Source of the DNA: UBA4717 sp045531795
GTDB taxonomy: Bacteria > Bacillota > Clostridia > Oscillospirales > CAG-272
Direction: 5' to 3'
Assembly: GCA_045531795.1 (NCBI GenBank)
Contig: JAZSET010000002.1
Span: forward strand, 1-19,531
Length of the DNA: 19,531 bases
In this document: one piece after another, positions 1-7,066 of the stretch
Layout of the letters: the number at the start of each line of letters is the position of its first letter
Numbering within the stretch: the stretch's first letter is position 1
Position numbers and translations under genes: made by a program
Notes under the pieces: generated by a model
The model's database searches: none
Seen by the model: the letters and a program-made list of their open reading frames with translations, nothing else
Told to the model about the DNA's origin: nothing

Positions 1-1
1 T

Positions 2-724
2 TCGGGACTTACAATGGCTGAATACTTCCGTGAAGAAGAGGGACAGGATGTTCTTTTATTCATAGACAACATATTCAGATTCACCCAGGCGGGCTCAGAG
101 GTTTCGGCACTTCTCGGAAGAATGCCGTCAGCCGTTGGTTATCAGCCCACCCTTGCAAACGAAATGGGTATGCTTCAGGAGAGAATTACATCAACAAAGA
201 AAGGGTCAATCACATCAATTCAGGCGGTATATGTACCTGCCGATGACCTTACAGACCCGGCTCCCGCAACAACCTTTGCTCACCTTGACGCAACAACCGT
301 TTTATCAAGAAGCATCGCGTCTCAGGGTATCTATCCGGCAGTTGATCCCCTTGAGTCAACAAGCCGTATTCTTTCTGCGGACATTCTTGGCCAGGAGCAT
401 TATTTTGTTGCAAGAGAAGTTCAGAGAATACTTCAGAGATACAAGGAGCTTATGGATATTATTGCCATTATGGGTATGGACGAGCTTTCAGACGAGGACA
501 AGTTACTTGTACAGAGAGCAAGAAAAATCCAGAGATTTTTGTCTCAGCCATTCCACGTATCGGAAAAGTTTATCGGTATTCCAGGCACTTATGTTCCGCT
601 TAGCGAAACTATAAGAGGCTTTAAGGAAATTATTGAGGGTAAGCACGACGATCTTCCCGAGTCTGCGTTCCTGTTTGTGGGAACAATTGACGAGGCTGTA
701 GAAAAGGCTAAAGCGGTGAAGTGA
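2..724 (+). CDS. atpD: F1Fo ATP synthase subunit beta, C-terminal part (5' end outside window)
   Basis: This is the catalytic beta subunit of the F1 sector, which makes or hydrolyses ATP on the cytoplasmic face of the membrane. The frame is open from base 2, and the residues before the first Met (SGLT) already fit the family, so the gene enters from outside the window and that Met is internal. Visible landmarks are the Walker B strand LLFIDN, the block FTQAGSEVSALLGRMPSAVG, the DELSDED segment of the C-terminal helical domain (DELSEED in most homologues) and the conserved ending around FLFVGTIDEA. About half of a usual ~460-residue subunit is present. The stop codon overlaps the atpC start (TGATG), so the two are translationally coupled. 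Whether the enzyme uses H+ or Na+ cannot be judged, because the c subunit is not in the window. Confidence 0.98.
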   Translation, partial: SGLTMAEYFREEEGQDVLLFIDNIFRFTQAGSEVSALLGRMPSAVGYQPTLANEMGMLQERITSTKKGSITSIQAVYVPADDLTDPAPATTFAHLDATTVLSRSIASQGIYPAVDPLESTSRILSADILGQEHYFVAREVQRILQRYKELMDIIAIMGMDELSDEDKLLVQRARKIQRFLSQPFHVSEKFIGIPGTYVPLSETIRGFKEIIEGKHDDLPESAFLFVGTIDEAVEKAKAVK

Positions 725-987
725 TGAATACTTTCAAATTCATTGTGTCAACTCCCGACGGCAATCTCTATGAGGGAGAAGTGGTAAATGTTTCCCTGAG
801 AGGTGCTGAGGGTGACCTTGCGATAATGGCAGGGCATATCCCATTTATAACTTCCGTCAAGCCCTGTGACTGCAAAATAGAAGAAGCAGACTCAAATCAA
901 AGGGTACTTTCTTTAGAGAGGGGACTTCTCAGTGTAACAAGTGAAAGTGTTACCCTGATGTCCGGCGGAGCATATTTTAAGCAGTAA
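724..987 (+). CDS. atpC: F1Fo ATP synthase subunit epsilon, short form lacking the C-terminal helices
   Basis: This subunit belongs to the central stalk of F1. The 87 residues match the N-terminal beta-sandwich of epsilon: the start FKFIVSTPDGNLYEGEV, then the block GAEGDLAIMAGHIPFIT, then a final strand SVTLMSGGAYF. Most bacterial epsilon subunits are about 130-140 residues and end in a helical hairpin that inhibits ATP hydrolysis; here the protein stops right after the sandwich. The ATG at 724 overlaps the atpD stop as TGATG; a GTG three bases earlier, at 721, is an alternative. A terminator begins four bases after the stop, so the short form is not explained by a frameshift into further coding sequence. 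It is the last gene of the atp operon. Confidence 0.95.
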   Translation: MNTFKFIVSTPDGNLYEGEVVNVSLRGAEGDLAIMAGHIPFITSVKPCDCKIEEADSNQRVLSLERGLLSVTSESVTLMSGGAYFKQ

Positions 988-990
988 GAA

Positions 991-1018
991 AAATGGCGGA
1001 TTTTCATCCGCCGTTTTT
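991..1018 (+). terminator. Rho-independent terminator of the atp operon
   Basis: A perfect 7-bp stem (GGCGGAT at 995-1001 with ATCCGCC at 1006-1012) closes a TTTC loop. It is extended by weaker A-T and G-T pairs and followed by a T-run. It starts directly after the atpC stop. Confidence 0.9.
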
Positions 1019-1054
1019 ATTTTATATGACAAATGTATAATTTTAAAAAAAATA

Positions 1055-1083
1055 TTGCAAATAACAAAAAAGTATGTTATACT
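1055..1083 (+). promoter_or_regulatory. Sigma-A promoter with extended -10 for the first dockerin gene
   Basis: The -35 is TTGCAA (1055-1060), followed by a 17-bp spacer and the -10 TATACT (1078-1083). TGT directly before the -10 gives the extended TGn element. It lies about 40 bp upstream of the ATG at 1126, after the atp terminator, so this gene is transcribed on its own. Confidence 0.7.
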
Positions 1084-1125
1084 GACAACAGTAATTTATA
1101 AAAAATAGATATTTTGAGGTATTTT

Positions 1126-2913
1126 ATGAAAAAAACATTTGCTTTTATATTAATGCTTGTAATTTTTGCTGCGGGCGCAATTTCTGCAACTGCTACAGAG
1201 CAGGTGATATACGAAGAAGCTCCGATGAGCCTTGTGAATCAGTACAATGCTGAAATCGAAGCACTTATTGAGGAAATTGAAAATTCTCCCACTACAGTCA
1301 CTGTTACGGGAACAAAATATTATGTTTCGTCAAGTATGGGTAATGACTCCAACGACGGTAAAAGTCCAAGTAAACCCTGGAAAACCATTGAAAAGGTTAA
1401 CAGTATGAATTACGCCGGGGGAGACTGTGTTTTCTTTAAAAGAGGAGACACATGGAGAACAGTTGATCCGCTCAGAGTAAAGGGAGGACTTACTGTGTCT
1501 GCATACGGAGAGGGTGCAAAACCAAAACTGATTTGCTCTGTTGACGGATCGGATCCTAACAAGTGGAGCGAAAGTAAGTGGGATAATGTCTATGTTTTTG
1601 AGGATGTAATCGGTAATATAGACAAAAGTGTCGGTACTATAGTATTTGACGGCGGAAGAGCGTGGGGGATACATGTTTCTGCATTACCTAACGGCAATCG
1701 AATAGACAACGGCACTGTTTTTAACGGTCTTGAGAAATATACAATACCCTATGGCCCCTTTTCTGGTCCTGGGGATCTTCAGGGTAATCTTGAATTTTAT
1801 CACGACTATAACACAGGTTTGCTTTACCTTTATTCAAGAGACGGAAATCCGGGTGAAGTTTTTGAGTCTGTTGAGATTGTTCGCAAAGGACACGGTATAA
1901 CATTTGGCAGTAATACTCTTATTGACAATATAGAAGTTTTCGGTGCAGGCGGACACGGTGCAAGTGCGGGAACTGTGGAAAATGTGGAGGTGCGCTACTG
2001 CGTATTCAAGTGGATTGGAGGATCTGTCCAGGGTATTAATGAAACAAAGGGCGCAATCCGCTATGGCAATGCCGTTGAATCTTATGGTTCGTCAAAAAAC
2101 TTTGTTATGCACCACAACTATGCAAGTCAGGTCTATGACTGTTGCTGGACTGCCCAGTCAGGATATGCGGCAACTATTGACGGTTTGCAAATTTACAGCA
2201 ATGTAGCAGAGTATGCAAACACAGGCTCTGAGGTGTGGGTTGCTAACGACGGTATTGTGAAAAACATGCAGATTCACGACAACTATGACCGTTATATTGG
2301 CTATGGCTGGTCGCATCAGAGACCGAGTAACAACTCAAGAACCGACAAAAACGGCACGGGCTGGATAGGTGCAGGAGGCTTTTTCTACGGACAGGGCAAT
2401 ACTGGTATGAGTTGTGAAAACAATGATGTTTACAACAATGTTTATATGTTTGCAGGTTCAGATTCGCACTCGGTCGGAGCGGTTACTCCTGACAAGTTTA
2501 ATTTCCACGATAATGTTTATATAATGGAAAAGAGCAAAAATCTTGGCATATATGCTCCGTTTAAAGGCCAGTATACAAAGGAGAACATCGAATCGGGACT
2601 CAAGTCGGGCGCAGAAAAGAGAACAGCGTTTTATTATACAAAAGACGCTCCGCTCGGAAATATGTACGCTCTGTGTTTGCCGGAAGACTGTATACCCACG
2701 AAATTGGGTGATATAAATAAAGACTTGCGTATCAATTCAAGTGACATTATATTTCTTGCGAGACACATTGCAGGCTTTGAAGGCTATCAGGATATTTATG
2801 TGCCTAATGCGGATGTCAACCGTGGAGGAGCTGTATCCACACTGGATCTGGTTATGCTCGTAAGGTTCTGGGCAGGCTGGAGCTCTTATTCCAAATTTCC
2901 TTGTTTTGAATAG
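1126..2913 (+). CDS. Secreted beta-helix protein with C-terminal dockerin-like domain (paralog 1)
   Basis: A 595-residue secreted protein of unknown exact activity. The ATG at 1126 is chosen over the upstream in-frame TTG at 1114 because TGAGGT (1115-1120) sits five bases before it and because it opens a clean signal peptide (MKK, a hydrophobic core, then a likely cut near SATA). A short acidic helical stretch (EIEALIEEIE) follows. Next comes a segment typical of right-handed parallel beta-helix proteins (YYVSSSMGNDSNDG...PWKTI, FFKRGDTW), then a long Asn/Gly-rich helix body with repeated N-V-Y-like rungs. Residues ~528-595 form a duplicated dockerin-type calcium module (loops DINKDLRINSSD and DVNRGGAVSTLD). 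It is inferred to be a cell-surface or scaffold-bound polysaccharide-acting protein; no catalytic residues could be assigned. Its close paralog follows immediately. Confidence 0.88.
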   Translation: MKKTFAFILMLVIFAAGAISATATEQVIYEEAPMSLVNQYNAEIEALIEEIENSPTTVTVTGTKYYVSSSMGNDSNDGKSPSKPWKTIEKVNSMNYAGGDCVFFKRGDTWRTVDPLRVKGGLTVSAYGEGAKPKLICSVDGSDPNKWSESKWDNVYVFEDVIGNIDKSVGTIVFDGGRAWGIHVSALPNGNRIDNGTVFNGLEKYTIPYGPFSGPGDLQGNLEFYHDYNTGLLYLYSRDGNPGEVFESVEIVRKGHGITFGSNTLIDNIEVFGAGGHGASAGTVENVEVRYCVFKWIGGSVQGINETKGAIRYGNAVESYGSSKNFVMHHNYASQVYDCCWTAQSGYAATIDGLQIYSNVAEYANTGSEVWVANDGIVKNMQIHDNYDRYIGYGWSHQRPSNNSRTDKNGTGWIGAGGFFYGQGNTGMSCENNDVYNNVYMFAGSDSHSVGAVTPDKFNFHDNVYIMEKSKNLGIYAPFKGQYTKENIESGLKSGAEKRTAFYYTKDAPLGNMYALCLPEDCIPTKLGDINKDLRINSSDIIFLARHIAGFEGYQDIYVPNADVNRGGAVSTLDLVMLVRFWAGWSSYSKFPCFE

Positions 2914-2931
2914 AGATCGTTTAATTATGGT

Positions 2932-2968
2932 AAAGCACAACAGTAGTTATAACTGTTGTGCTTTTTTT
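2932..2968 (+). terminator. Rho-independent terminator between the two dockerin genes
   Basis: An 11-bp perfect stem (AGCACAACAGT at 2934-2944 with ACTGTTGTGCT at 2952-2962) encloses a 7-nt loop. Further A-T pairs lie at its base, and it runs into seven Ts. Confidence 0.93.
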
Positions 2969-3004
2969 ACATAAAATTATGTGTAATTTTGGAATAAATG
3001 TGCA

Positions 3005-3033
3005 TTGAAGAGCGAAATTGAATGTGGTACAAT
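3005..3033 (+). promoter_or_regulatory. Sigma-A promoter with extended -10 for the second dockerin gene
   Basis: The -35 is TTGAAG (3005-3010), the spacer is 17 bp and the -10 is TACAAT (3028-3033), preceded by TGG for the extended element. The layout is the same as for the promoter of the upstream paralog, so the two genes are separate transcription units. Confidence 0.72.
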
Positions 3034-3072
3034 ATAAAATGGTAGTATATGATATATTTTCGGGAGAATGTT

Positions 3073-4989
3073 ATGAAAAAAGTTTTGTCAACAATTCTGA
3101 CAGTTGCATTTATATTGTCGTCAGTCACATTTGTAGGTGCAAGCGGTGTTATTTATGAAGAGGCTTCCGACGATCTTATAAAACAGTATAACAATGAAAT
3201 AAAAGCACTTATAGAGGAAATTGAAACTGCAAGTGATACGGTGAAAATTCCGCAAGATGCGACAGTATATTACTTTTCATCAAGCGAGGGAGACGACTCC
3301 AACGATGGTCTTTCTCCCGAAACTCCCTGGAAAAGTGTGCAGAAATTCAACAGCACGAGTTTTGAAAAGGGAGATGTAATTCTTTTCAAAAAAGGAGATA
3401 CGTTCAGAATCCCGGCGGCAGACTCATGTCTTATGGTATCAAGCGGCACAACGATATCTGCCTACGGCGAGGGCGCCAAGCCTGTTATCAAAGTATCCAT
3501 TGATGCATCGGGTGCGGAAAACTGGGAAGAAACCGAATGGGAAAACGTTTATGTTTATACCGGTGTCATAGGCGGATTCAATAACAATATCGGTGCTATT
3601 GTATTTGACGACGGCAGAGCCTGGGGAATATTTGTCTCGGGTATGGCCGGAAAGTTCAACGACCGTACAAAGGATATGAGAGTTGATAATGGTCCCGTTT
3701 TCAATGGACTTGAGCACTATACAATTGAGCCTAATATTAAATTTAAAGGTCCCGCTGACTTGAAGGGTAATCTTGAATATTACCACGACACAAGCAAAGA
3801 TAAATTGTACCTTTATTGCAAGGACGGCAATCCCGGTGAGATATTCAAGTCAATAGAAATGTCACCGAGAAAATGCGGTATTAAGGGTAAAGCTGACGCA
3901 TCCTTCTATGTGCCCGGAGACGAAAATCTGAAAAATGGTACTCAGGATGTGGTTATTGACAATATTGAAATTGTCGGAGCGGGTATTCACGGTGTAAGCT
4001 TCGGAAATGTAAAGAACGTAACCGTTCAGTATTGTGTTTTCAGATGGATTGGCGGCTCAATGCAGTTTGGACCGGGTGCCGAAGAATTCAAGAGCGACTC
4101 ATGCGTGCGCTACGGTAATGCCGTTGAAAGCTATGGTCACAGTGACCAGTTCAATATTCATCACAACTATGCTACCCAGGTTTACGACTGCTGCTGGACA
4201 GCCCAAAGCCAGGACCACGTGACAATAAGCAGAGTGAATATATACAAAAATGTAGCTGAATATGCAAACACCGGTTCTGAAGTGTGGCTTGGAAACAATA
4301 CATCGACCAGAAGAGGTATGCTTGCTAATCTTCAGGTTTATGACAACTATGACAGATATATCGGTTATGGATTTTCTCACCAGAGACCAAGCCAATCAAG
4401 TTATACAGACAAGCTTGCAGGCGGATGGATAGGAGCAGGCGGATTTTTCTACGGACAGTATAACAGCAATTTTGACTGTTCGGGAAATGATGTATACAAT
4501 AATGTATATATGTTCGCGGGCTCGAGTGCACATAGTGTTGGTGCGGTAGATGCCGATCACTTCAATTTCCACGATAATGTATATATAATGGAAGAGGGCA
4601 AAAAATTTGCAGGCTCGGGACCCAATATAGGCCCGTACACAGAAGCGCATATTAAAAAGGTTGTGGCAAAGGGAATTGAGCCGGGCACAAAGTTCTATTA
4701 TACAGAGCCGAGTCCTCTTGGCGATATGTACCAGCTTTGTCTTCCTGAAGATGCTAAGGTTACAAAGGCAGGAGATGTAAACGGAGACAGACTTATAACA
4801 TCGGTCGATATTATAAGCATTCTGAGGCATATTGCAGAATGGGACGGCTATGAGGACATAAATGTAGCAAATGCAGATGTAAACCGCGGAGGCGGAGTTA
4901 CGATAAAGGATGCGCTCATTCTTTCGAGATACTGGGCACGCTGGTCATCATACAAAACACTTCCGTATGTAGACGATTATAACAACTGA
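3073..4989 (+). CDS. Secreted beta-helix protein with C-terminal dockerin-like domain (paralog 2)
   Basis: A 638-residue paralog of the preceding gene. The ATG at 3073 has GGGAG six bases upstream and starts a signal peptide (MKKVLSTILTVAFIL...VGAS); an in-frame ATG at 3049 lacks such a site. Order of parts: signal peptide, acidic helix (EIKALIEEIE), beta-helix entry motif (YYFSSSEGDDSNDG...PWKSV), helix body, and a dockerin-like module at ~567-638 (loops DVNGDRLITSVD and DVNRGGGVTIKD). Long stretches match paralog 1, including VYDCCWTAQS, VAEYANTGSEVW, YDNYDRYIGYG and GGWIGAGGFFYGQ. It is about 43 residues longer, mainly through insertions in the middle. The conserved Cys pair and aromatic/Asp clusters may mark a binding or catalytic face, but this is inference. 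No cohesin or scaffoldin is present in the window. Confidence 0.88.
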   Translation: MKKVLSTILTVAFILSSVTFVGASGVIYEEASDDLIKQYNNEIKALIEEIETASDTVKIPQDATVYYFSSSEGDDSNDGLSPETPWKSVQKFNSTSFEKGDVILFKKGDTFRIPAADSCLMVSSGTTISAYGEGAKPVIKVSIDASGAENWEETEWENVYVYTGVIGGFNNNIGAIVFDDGRAWGIFVSGMAGKFNDRTKDMRVDNGPVFNGLEHYTIEPNIKFKGPADLKGNLEYYHDTSKDKLYLYCKDGNPGEIFKSIEMSPRKCGIKGKADASFYVPGDENLKNGTQDVVIDNIEIVGAGIHGVSFGNVKNVTVQYCVFRWIGGSMQFGPGAEEFKSDSCVRYGNAVESYGHSDQFNIHHNYATQVYDCCWTAQSQDHVTISRVNIYKNVAEYANTGSEVWLGNNTSTRRGMLANLQVYDNYDRYIGYGFSHQRPSQSSYTDKLAGGWIGAGGFFYGQYNSNFDCSGNDVYNNVYMFAGSSAHSVGAVDADHFNFHDNVYIMEEGKKFAGSGPNIGPYTEAHIKKVVAKGIEPGTKFYYTEPSPLGDMYQLCLPEDAKVTKAGDVNGDRLITSVDIISILRHIAEWDGYEDINVANADVNRGGGVTIKDALILSRYWARWSSYKTLPYVDDYNN

Positions 4990-4994
4990 AATTG

Positions 4995-5024
4995 ACAAGC
5001 AGAGGAAACTCTGCTTGTTTTTTT
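4995..5024 (+). terminator. Rho-independent terminator after the dockerin pair
   Basis: A 10-bp stem (ACAAGCAGAG with CTCTGCTTGT) is closed by a GAAA tetraloop and followed by a run of Ts. It starts six bases after the stop codon. Confidence 0.95.
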
Positions 5025-5065
5025 GTTGTCTATAATGGAGAAAATAGGATATTTGAAAAAGTATA

Positions 5066-5105
5066 TGCAAAAAAACTGACAAATTTTGCAAAAACTATTG
5101 CAAAA
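5066..5105 (+). repeat. Three TGCAAAA direct repeats upstream of the decarboxylase promoter
   Basis: TGCAAAA occurs at 5066, 5087 and 5099, with spacings of 21 and 12 bases, ending just before the -35 box at 5109. The placement would suit an activator or a curved A-tract UP-like region. The surrounding sequence is A-rich, so chance is not excluded. Confidence 0.35.
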
Positions 5106-5108
5106 CAT

Positions 5109-5137
5109 TTGACAATGGTATATAATGTGATTATAAT
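5109..5137 (+). promoter_or_regulatory. Consensus sigma-A promoter of the biotin-dependent decarboxylase operon
   Basis: TTGACA (5109-5114) and TATAAT (5132-5137), both exact consensus hexamers, are separated by an optimal 17 bp. A second TATAAT at 5121-5126 is too close to this -35 to use it. The expected start of transcription is near 5144, leaving a leader of roughly 75 bases before the first large gene. Strong constitutive transcription is inferred unless the leader or the upstream repeats control it. Confidence 0.88.
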
Positions 5138-5167
5138 GGGGTAGAATGGTAAACAAGAGGAAATAAT

Positions 5168-5200
5168 ATGAAAATTTCCTGCTTTGATTCTGCCAATTAA
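5168..5200 (+). CDS. Candidate 10-codon leader peptide
   Basis: A small open frame encoding MKISCFDSAN lies inside the operon leader. It has its own Shine-Dalgarno (GAGGA at 5157-5161) six bases before the ATG. It ends ten bases before the GGAGGT of the downstream carboxyltransferase gene. It could act by translational coupling or attenuation, or be fortuitous. I see no clear terminator hairpin or run of one codon type that would show the mechanism. Confidence 0.4.
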   Translation: MKISCFDSAN

Positions 5201-5220
5201 AAAAATTCCGGAGGTTTCAG

Positions 5221-6663
5221 ATGGGTAACAATGTAAAAAAGATTCCGTCTGCCGAAGAACTCAGAGAGGCACTTTTAAAGGAGTCCTCAGATATGGGTGT
5301 CAAGGGACGCCTTAACGGCTTTATGCGTATTGCTTCGATTTTTGACGAGGGTACATTTGTTGAAACAGGCAAGTATGTAAAGGCTTCATCCAATGAGTAT
5401 TCTGACGGCAACAATGAGTTCGAGGGTGTAATCACAGGCTATGGTGCAATTGATGGCAGACTTGTGTTTGCATTCGTTCAGGATTTTTCTCGTATGAAAG
5501 GTGCGGTTGGCGAAATGCACGCCAAGAAAATTGCTTCTTTATATGAGCTTGCAATTAAGAATGGCGCACCTGTAATCGGTGTGTTTGACAGTGCAGGTGC
5601 ATATGTGCTTGAAGGTGTTGCGGCACTCTCGGGCTACGGCAAGATTATGAATTGTGTTTCAAAGGCAAACGGTGTAATTCCTCAGATTGCAGTAATCTCA
5701 GGTATTTGCTCCGGCTCTATGGCAACAATTGCATCTATGTTTGATTTTGTAATAGCAAGTGAAAAGAACGGCGAATTTTACATAAATCCGCCATTCATAA
5801 TGAATAAAAAGCAGGGTGGTAAGACTCTCGGCACAGTAAAGGCAGCGAGCGATTGCGGTCTTGTTGATGTTGTATGTGCTACCGAAGAAGAAGCATACGC
5901 AAATGCAAAGGCACTTCTCGGATATCTTCCTCAGAACTGTGATGACGGAACTGTATATACACTTGAAACAGATGATATAAACCGTCTCACACCCGAAATA
6001 TCTTCGATTATTTCAGGTGCATCTTATGATATGAAGAGCGTTGTTGCGTCATTATCAGACGCAGGCGTGTTCTTTGAAAGAGCAAAGGACTATGCTCCTG
6101 AAATGCTTACAGGCTTTATTACACTCAACAGTATGGTTGTTGGCGTTATAGCAAACAATCCCGCACAAAACGGCGGAAAGCTTACAGCAAATGCAGCAAA
6201 GAAAGCTGCAAAGCACCTTGCTTTCTGTGCGGGCTTTGATGTGCCTGTCCTCACACTTGTTGACACAGAGGGCTATGACACAAGCGTTGAATGTGAAAAG
6301 GCTCCCTACAGCGATGCTCTTGCAGAGCTTGCTTACGGCTACAGTGTAAGCGATAATGCAAAGGTAACAGTGGTTCTCGGCAAAGCTTACGGCGCAGCAT
6401 TTACAATAATGGGCTCAAAGAGCCTTGGCGCAGATATTGCTTTTGCGGTGGATAACGCAAAGATTTCGGTAATGCCTGTTGACAGTGCAATAGCATTTGT
6501 AAAGAATAAAAAGGTAAATGACGACGACAGAGCAGAGTGGGAATCCACAATGGCTTCTCCCGTTGCTGCAGCAAGAAACGGCGACATTGACGATATTATT
6601 TCCTATGATGAGCTCAGAGCAAGAGTTGCAGCGGCATTTGAAATGCTCAGCGACAACGCATAA
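5221..6663 (+). CDS. Carboxyltransferase subunit, divergent MmdA/12S-like (acyl-CoA type)
   Basis: A 480-residue crotonase-fold carboxyltransferase of the family that moves CO2 between biotin and an acyl-CoA (methylmalonyl-CoA or glutaconyl-CoA decarboxylase alpha, transcarboxylase 12S). Both halves are present: the N-terminal block FVQDFSRMKGAVGEMHAKKI and the C-terminal block around KVTVVLGKAYGAAFTIMGSK. It differs at positions usually strongly conserved: DSAGAYVLEG (123-132) replaces DSGGARIQEG, GICSGSM (161-167) replaces GPCAGGA, KAYGAAF (388-394) replaces KAYGGAY, and DTEGYDTSVE replaces the usual PGF..G loop. The substrate is therefore uncertain. It is the first gene of a five-gene operon; GGAGGT sits six bases before the ATG. 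It is unlikely to act alone, because the biotin carrier and the pump genes follow within 1 kb. Confidence 0.88.
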   Translation: MGNNVKKIPSAEELREALLKESSDMGVKGRLNGFMRIASIFDEGTFVETGKYVKASSNEYSDGNNEFEGVITGYGAIDGRLVFAFVQDFSRMKGAVGEMHAKKIASLYELAIKNGAPVIGVFDSAGAYVLEGVAALSGYGKIMNCVSKANGVIPQIAVISGICSGSMATIASMFDFVIASEKNGEFYINPPFIMNKKQGGKTLGTVKAASDCGLVDVVCATEEEAYANAKALLGYLPQNCDDGTVYTLETDDINRLTPEISSIISGASYDMKSVVASLSDAGVFFERAKDYAPEMLTGFITLNSMVVGVIANNPAQNGGKLTANAAKKAAKHLAFCAGFDVPVLTLVDTEGYDTSVECEKAPYSDALAELAYGYSVSDNAKVTVVLGKAYGAAFTIMGSKSLGADIAFAVDNAKISVMPVDSAIAFVKNKKVNDDDRAEWESTMASPVAAARNGDIDDIISYDELRARVAAAFEMLSDNA

Positions 6664-6682
6664 GGCTCGGAAAGGATAAACA

Positions 6683-7033
6683 ATGAACACACTTATAATG
6701 CTTGAAGCGGCGGGTGGCGCGCTTAGCTTTAGCGAGCGTGCAGGCGAGGCTCTCGAGGTATCATTCCTCGGTATGGCGACAATTTTTGCGGTACTTGCCA
6801 TTATCTGGGCTGTGCTTGAATTGTTCAGACTGGTTTTTGCACCCACTCCCAAAAAGGAGAAGGAAGCCAAAAAGGCAGAGGAAGCTATTCCGTCTGTTCC
6901 CACTGCACCTGTTGCGAATTATTCAAATGATGAAGAAATAATAGCTGCAATAATGGCGGCAATTTCCGTTGTGACGGACAAACCGGTAAGCTCCTTCAGA
7001 GTTGTGTCCTTCAGAAAAACGGGCACAAGATAA
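6683..7033 (+). CDS. OadG-family gamma subunit of a sodium-pump decarboxylase
   Basis: A 116-residue small membrane protein. A single membrane helix lies at about residues 26-52. A charged Lys/Glu/Ala linker follows, and then the typical C-terminal signature of the family (DEEIIAAIMAAI, then FRVVSFRKTG). In characterised oxaloacetate and methylmalonyl-CoA decarboxylases the gamma subunit ties the soluble carboxyltransferase to the membrane beta subunit. AAAGGA lies six bases before the ATG, 19 bases after the upstream stop. Family-level assignment is firm; which carboxyltransferase it anchors here, the first or the last gene of the operon, cannot be told from sequence. Confidence 0.85.
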   Translation: MNTLIMLEAAGGALSFSERAGEALEVSFLGMATIFAVLAIIWAVLELFRLVFAPTPKKEKEAKKAEEAIPSVPTAPVANYSNDEEIIAAIMAAISVVTDKPVSSFRVVSFRKTGTR

Positions 7034-7051
7034 CTTACTAATTAAAATAAC

Positions 7052-7066
7052 AACCGCTAAGCGGTT
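7052..7066 (+). other. Small hairpin before the biotin-carrier ribosome binding site
   Basis: AACCGC (7052-7057) and GCGGTT (7061-7066) can form a 6-bp stem with a TAA loop, three bases before the GGAGGT of the next gene. It is not followed by a T-run, so it is not a terminator. It may be an mRNA processing or translation-tuning element that lifts carrier expression; this is speculative. Confidence 0.35.

Noticed and set aside
985..1020. Frameshift as the cause of the short atpC
   Set aside because: The stop is followed at once by the operon terminator and no epsilon C-terminal sequence is found in other frames beyond it.
1114..1125. Upstream TTG start for the first dockerin gene
   Set aside because: It would place the ribosome binding site inside the coding region; the ATG at 1126 has that site at proper spacing and begins a normal signal peptide.
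3049..3072. Upstream ATG start for the second dockerin gene
   Set aside because: It falls only about 15 bases after the -10 box with no ribosome binding site; 3073 has GGGAG and begins the signal peptide.
4396..4830. Minus-strand open frame of 144 codons opposite the second dockerin gene
   Set aside because: Antisense shadow of a clear secreted protein; odd Cys/Ile-rich composition and no recognisable motif.
5121..5126. First TATAAT as the -10 of the decarboxylase promoter
   Set aside because: Only six bases separate it from the TTGACA; the second TATAAT at 5132 gives the optimal 17-bp spacer.
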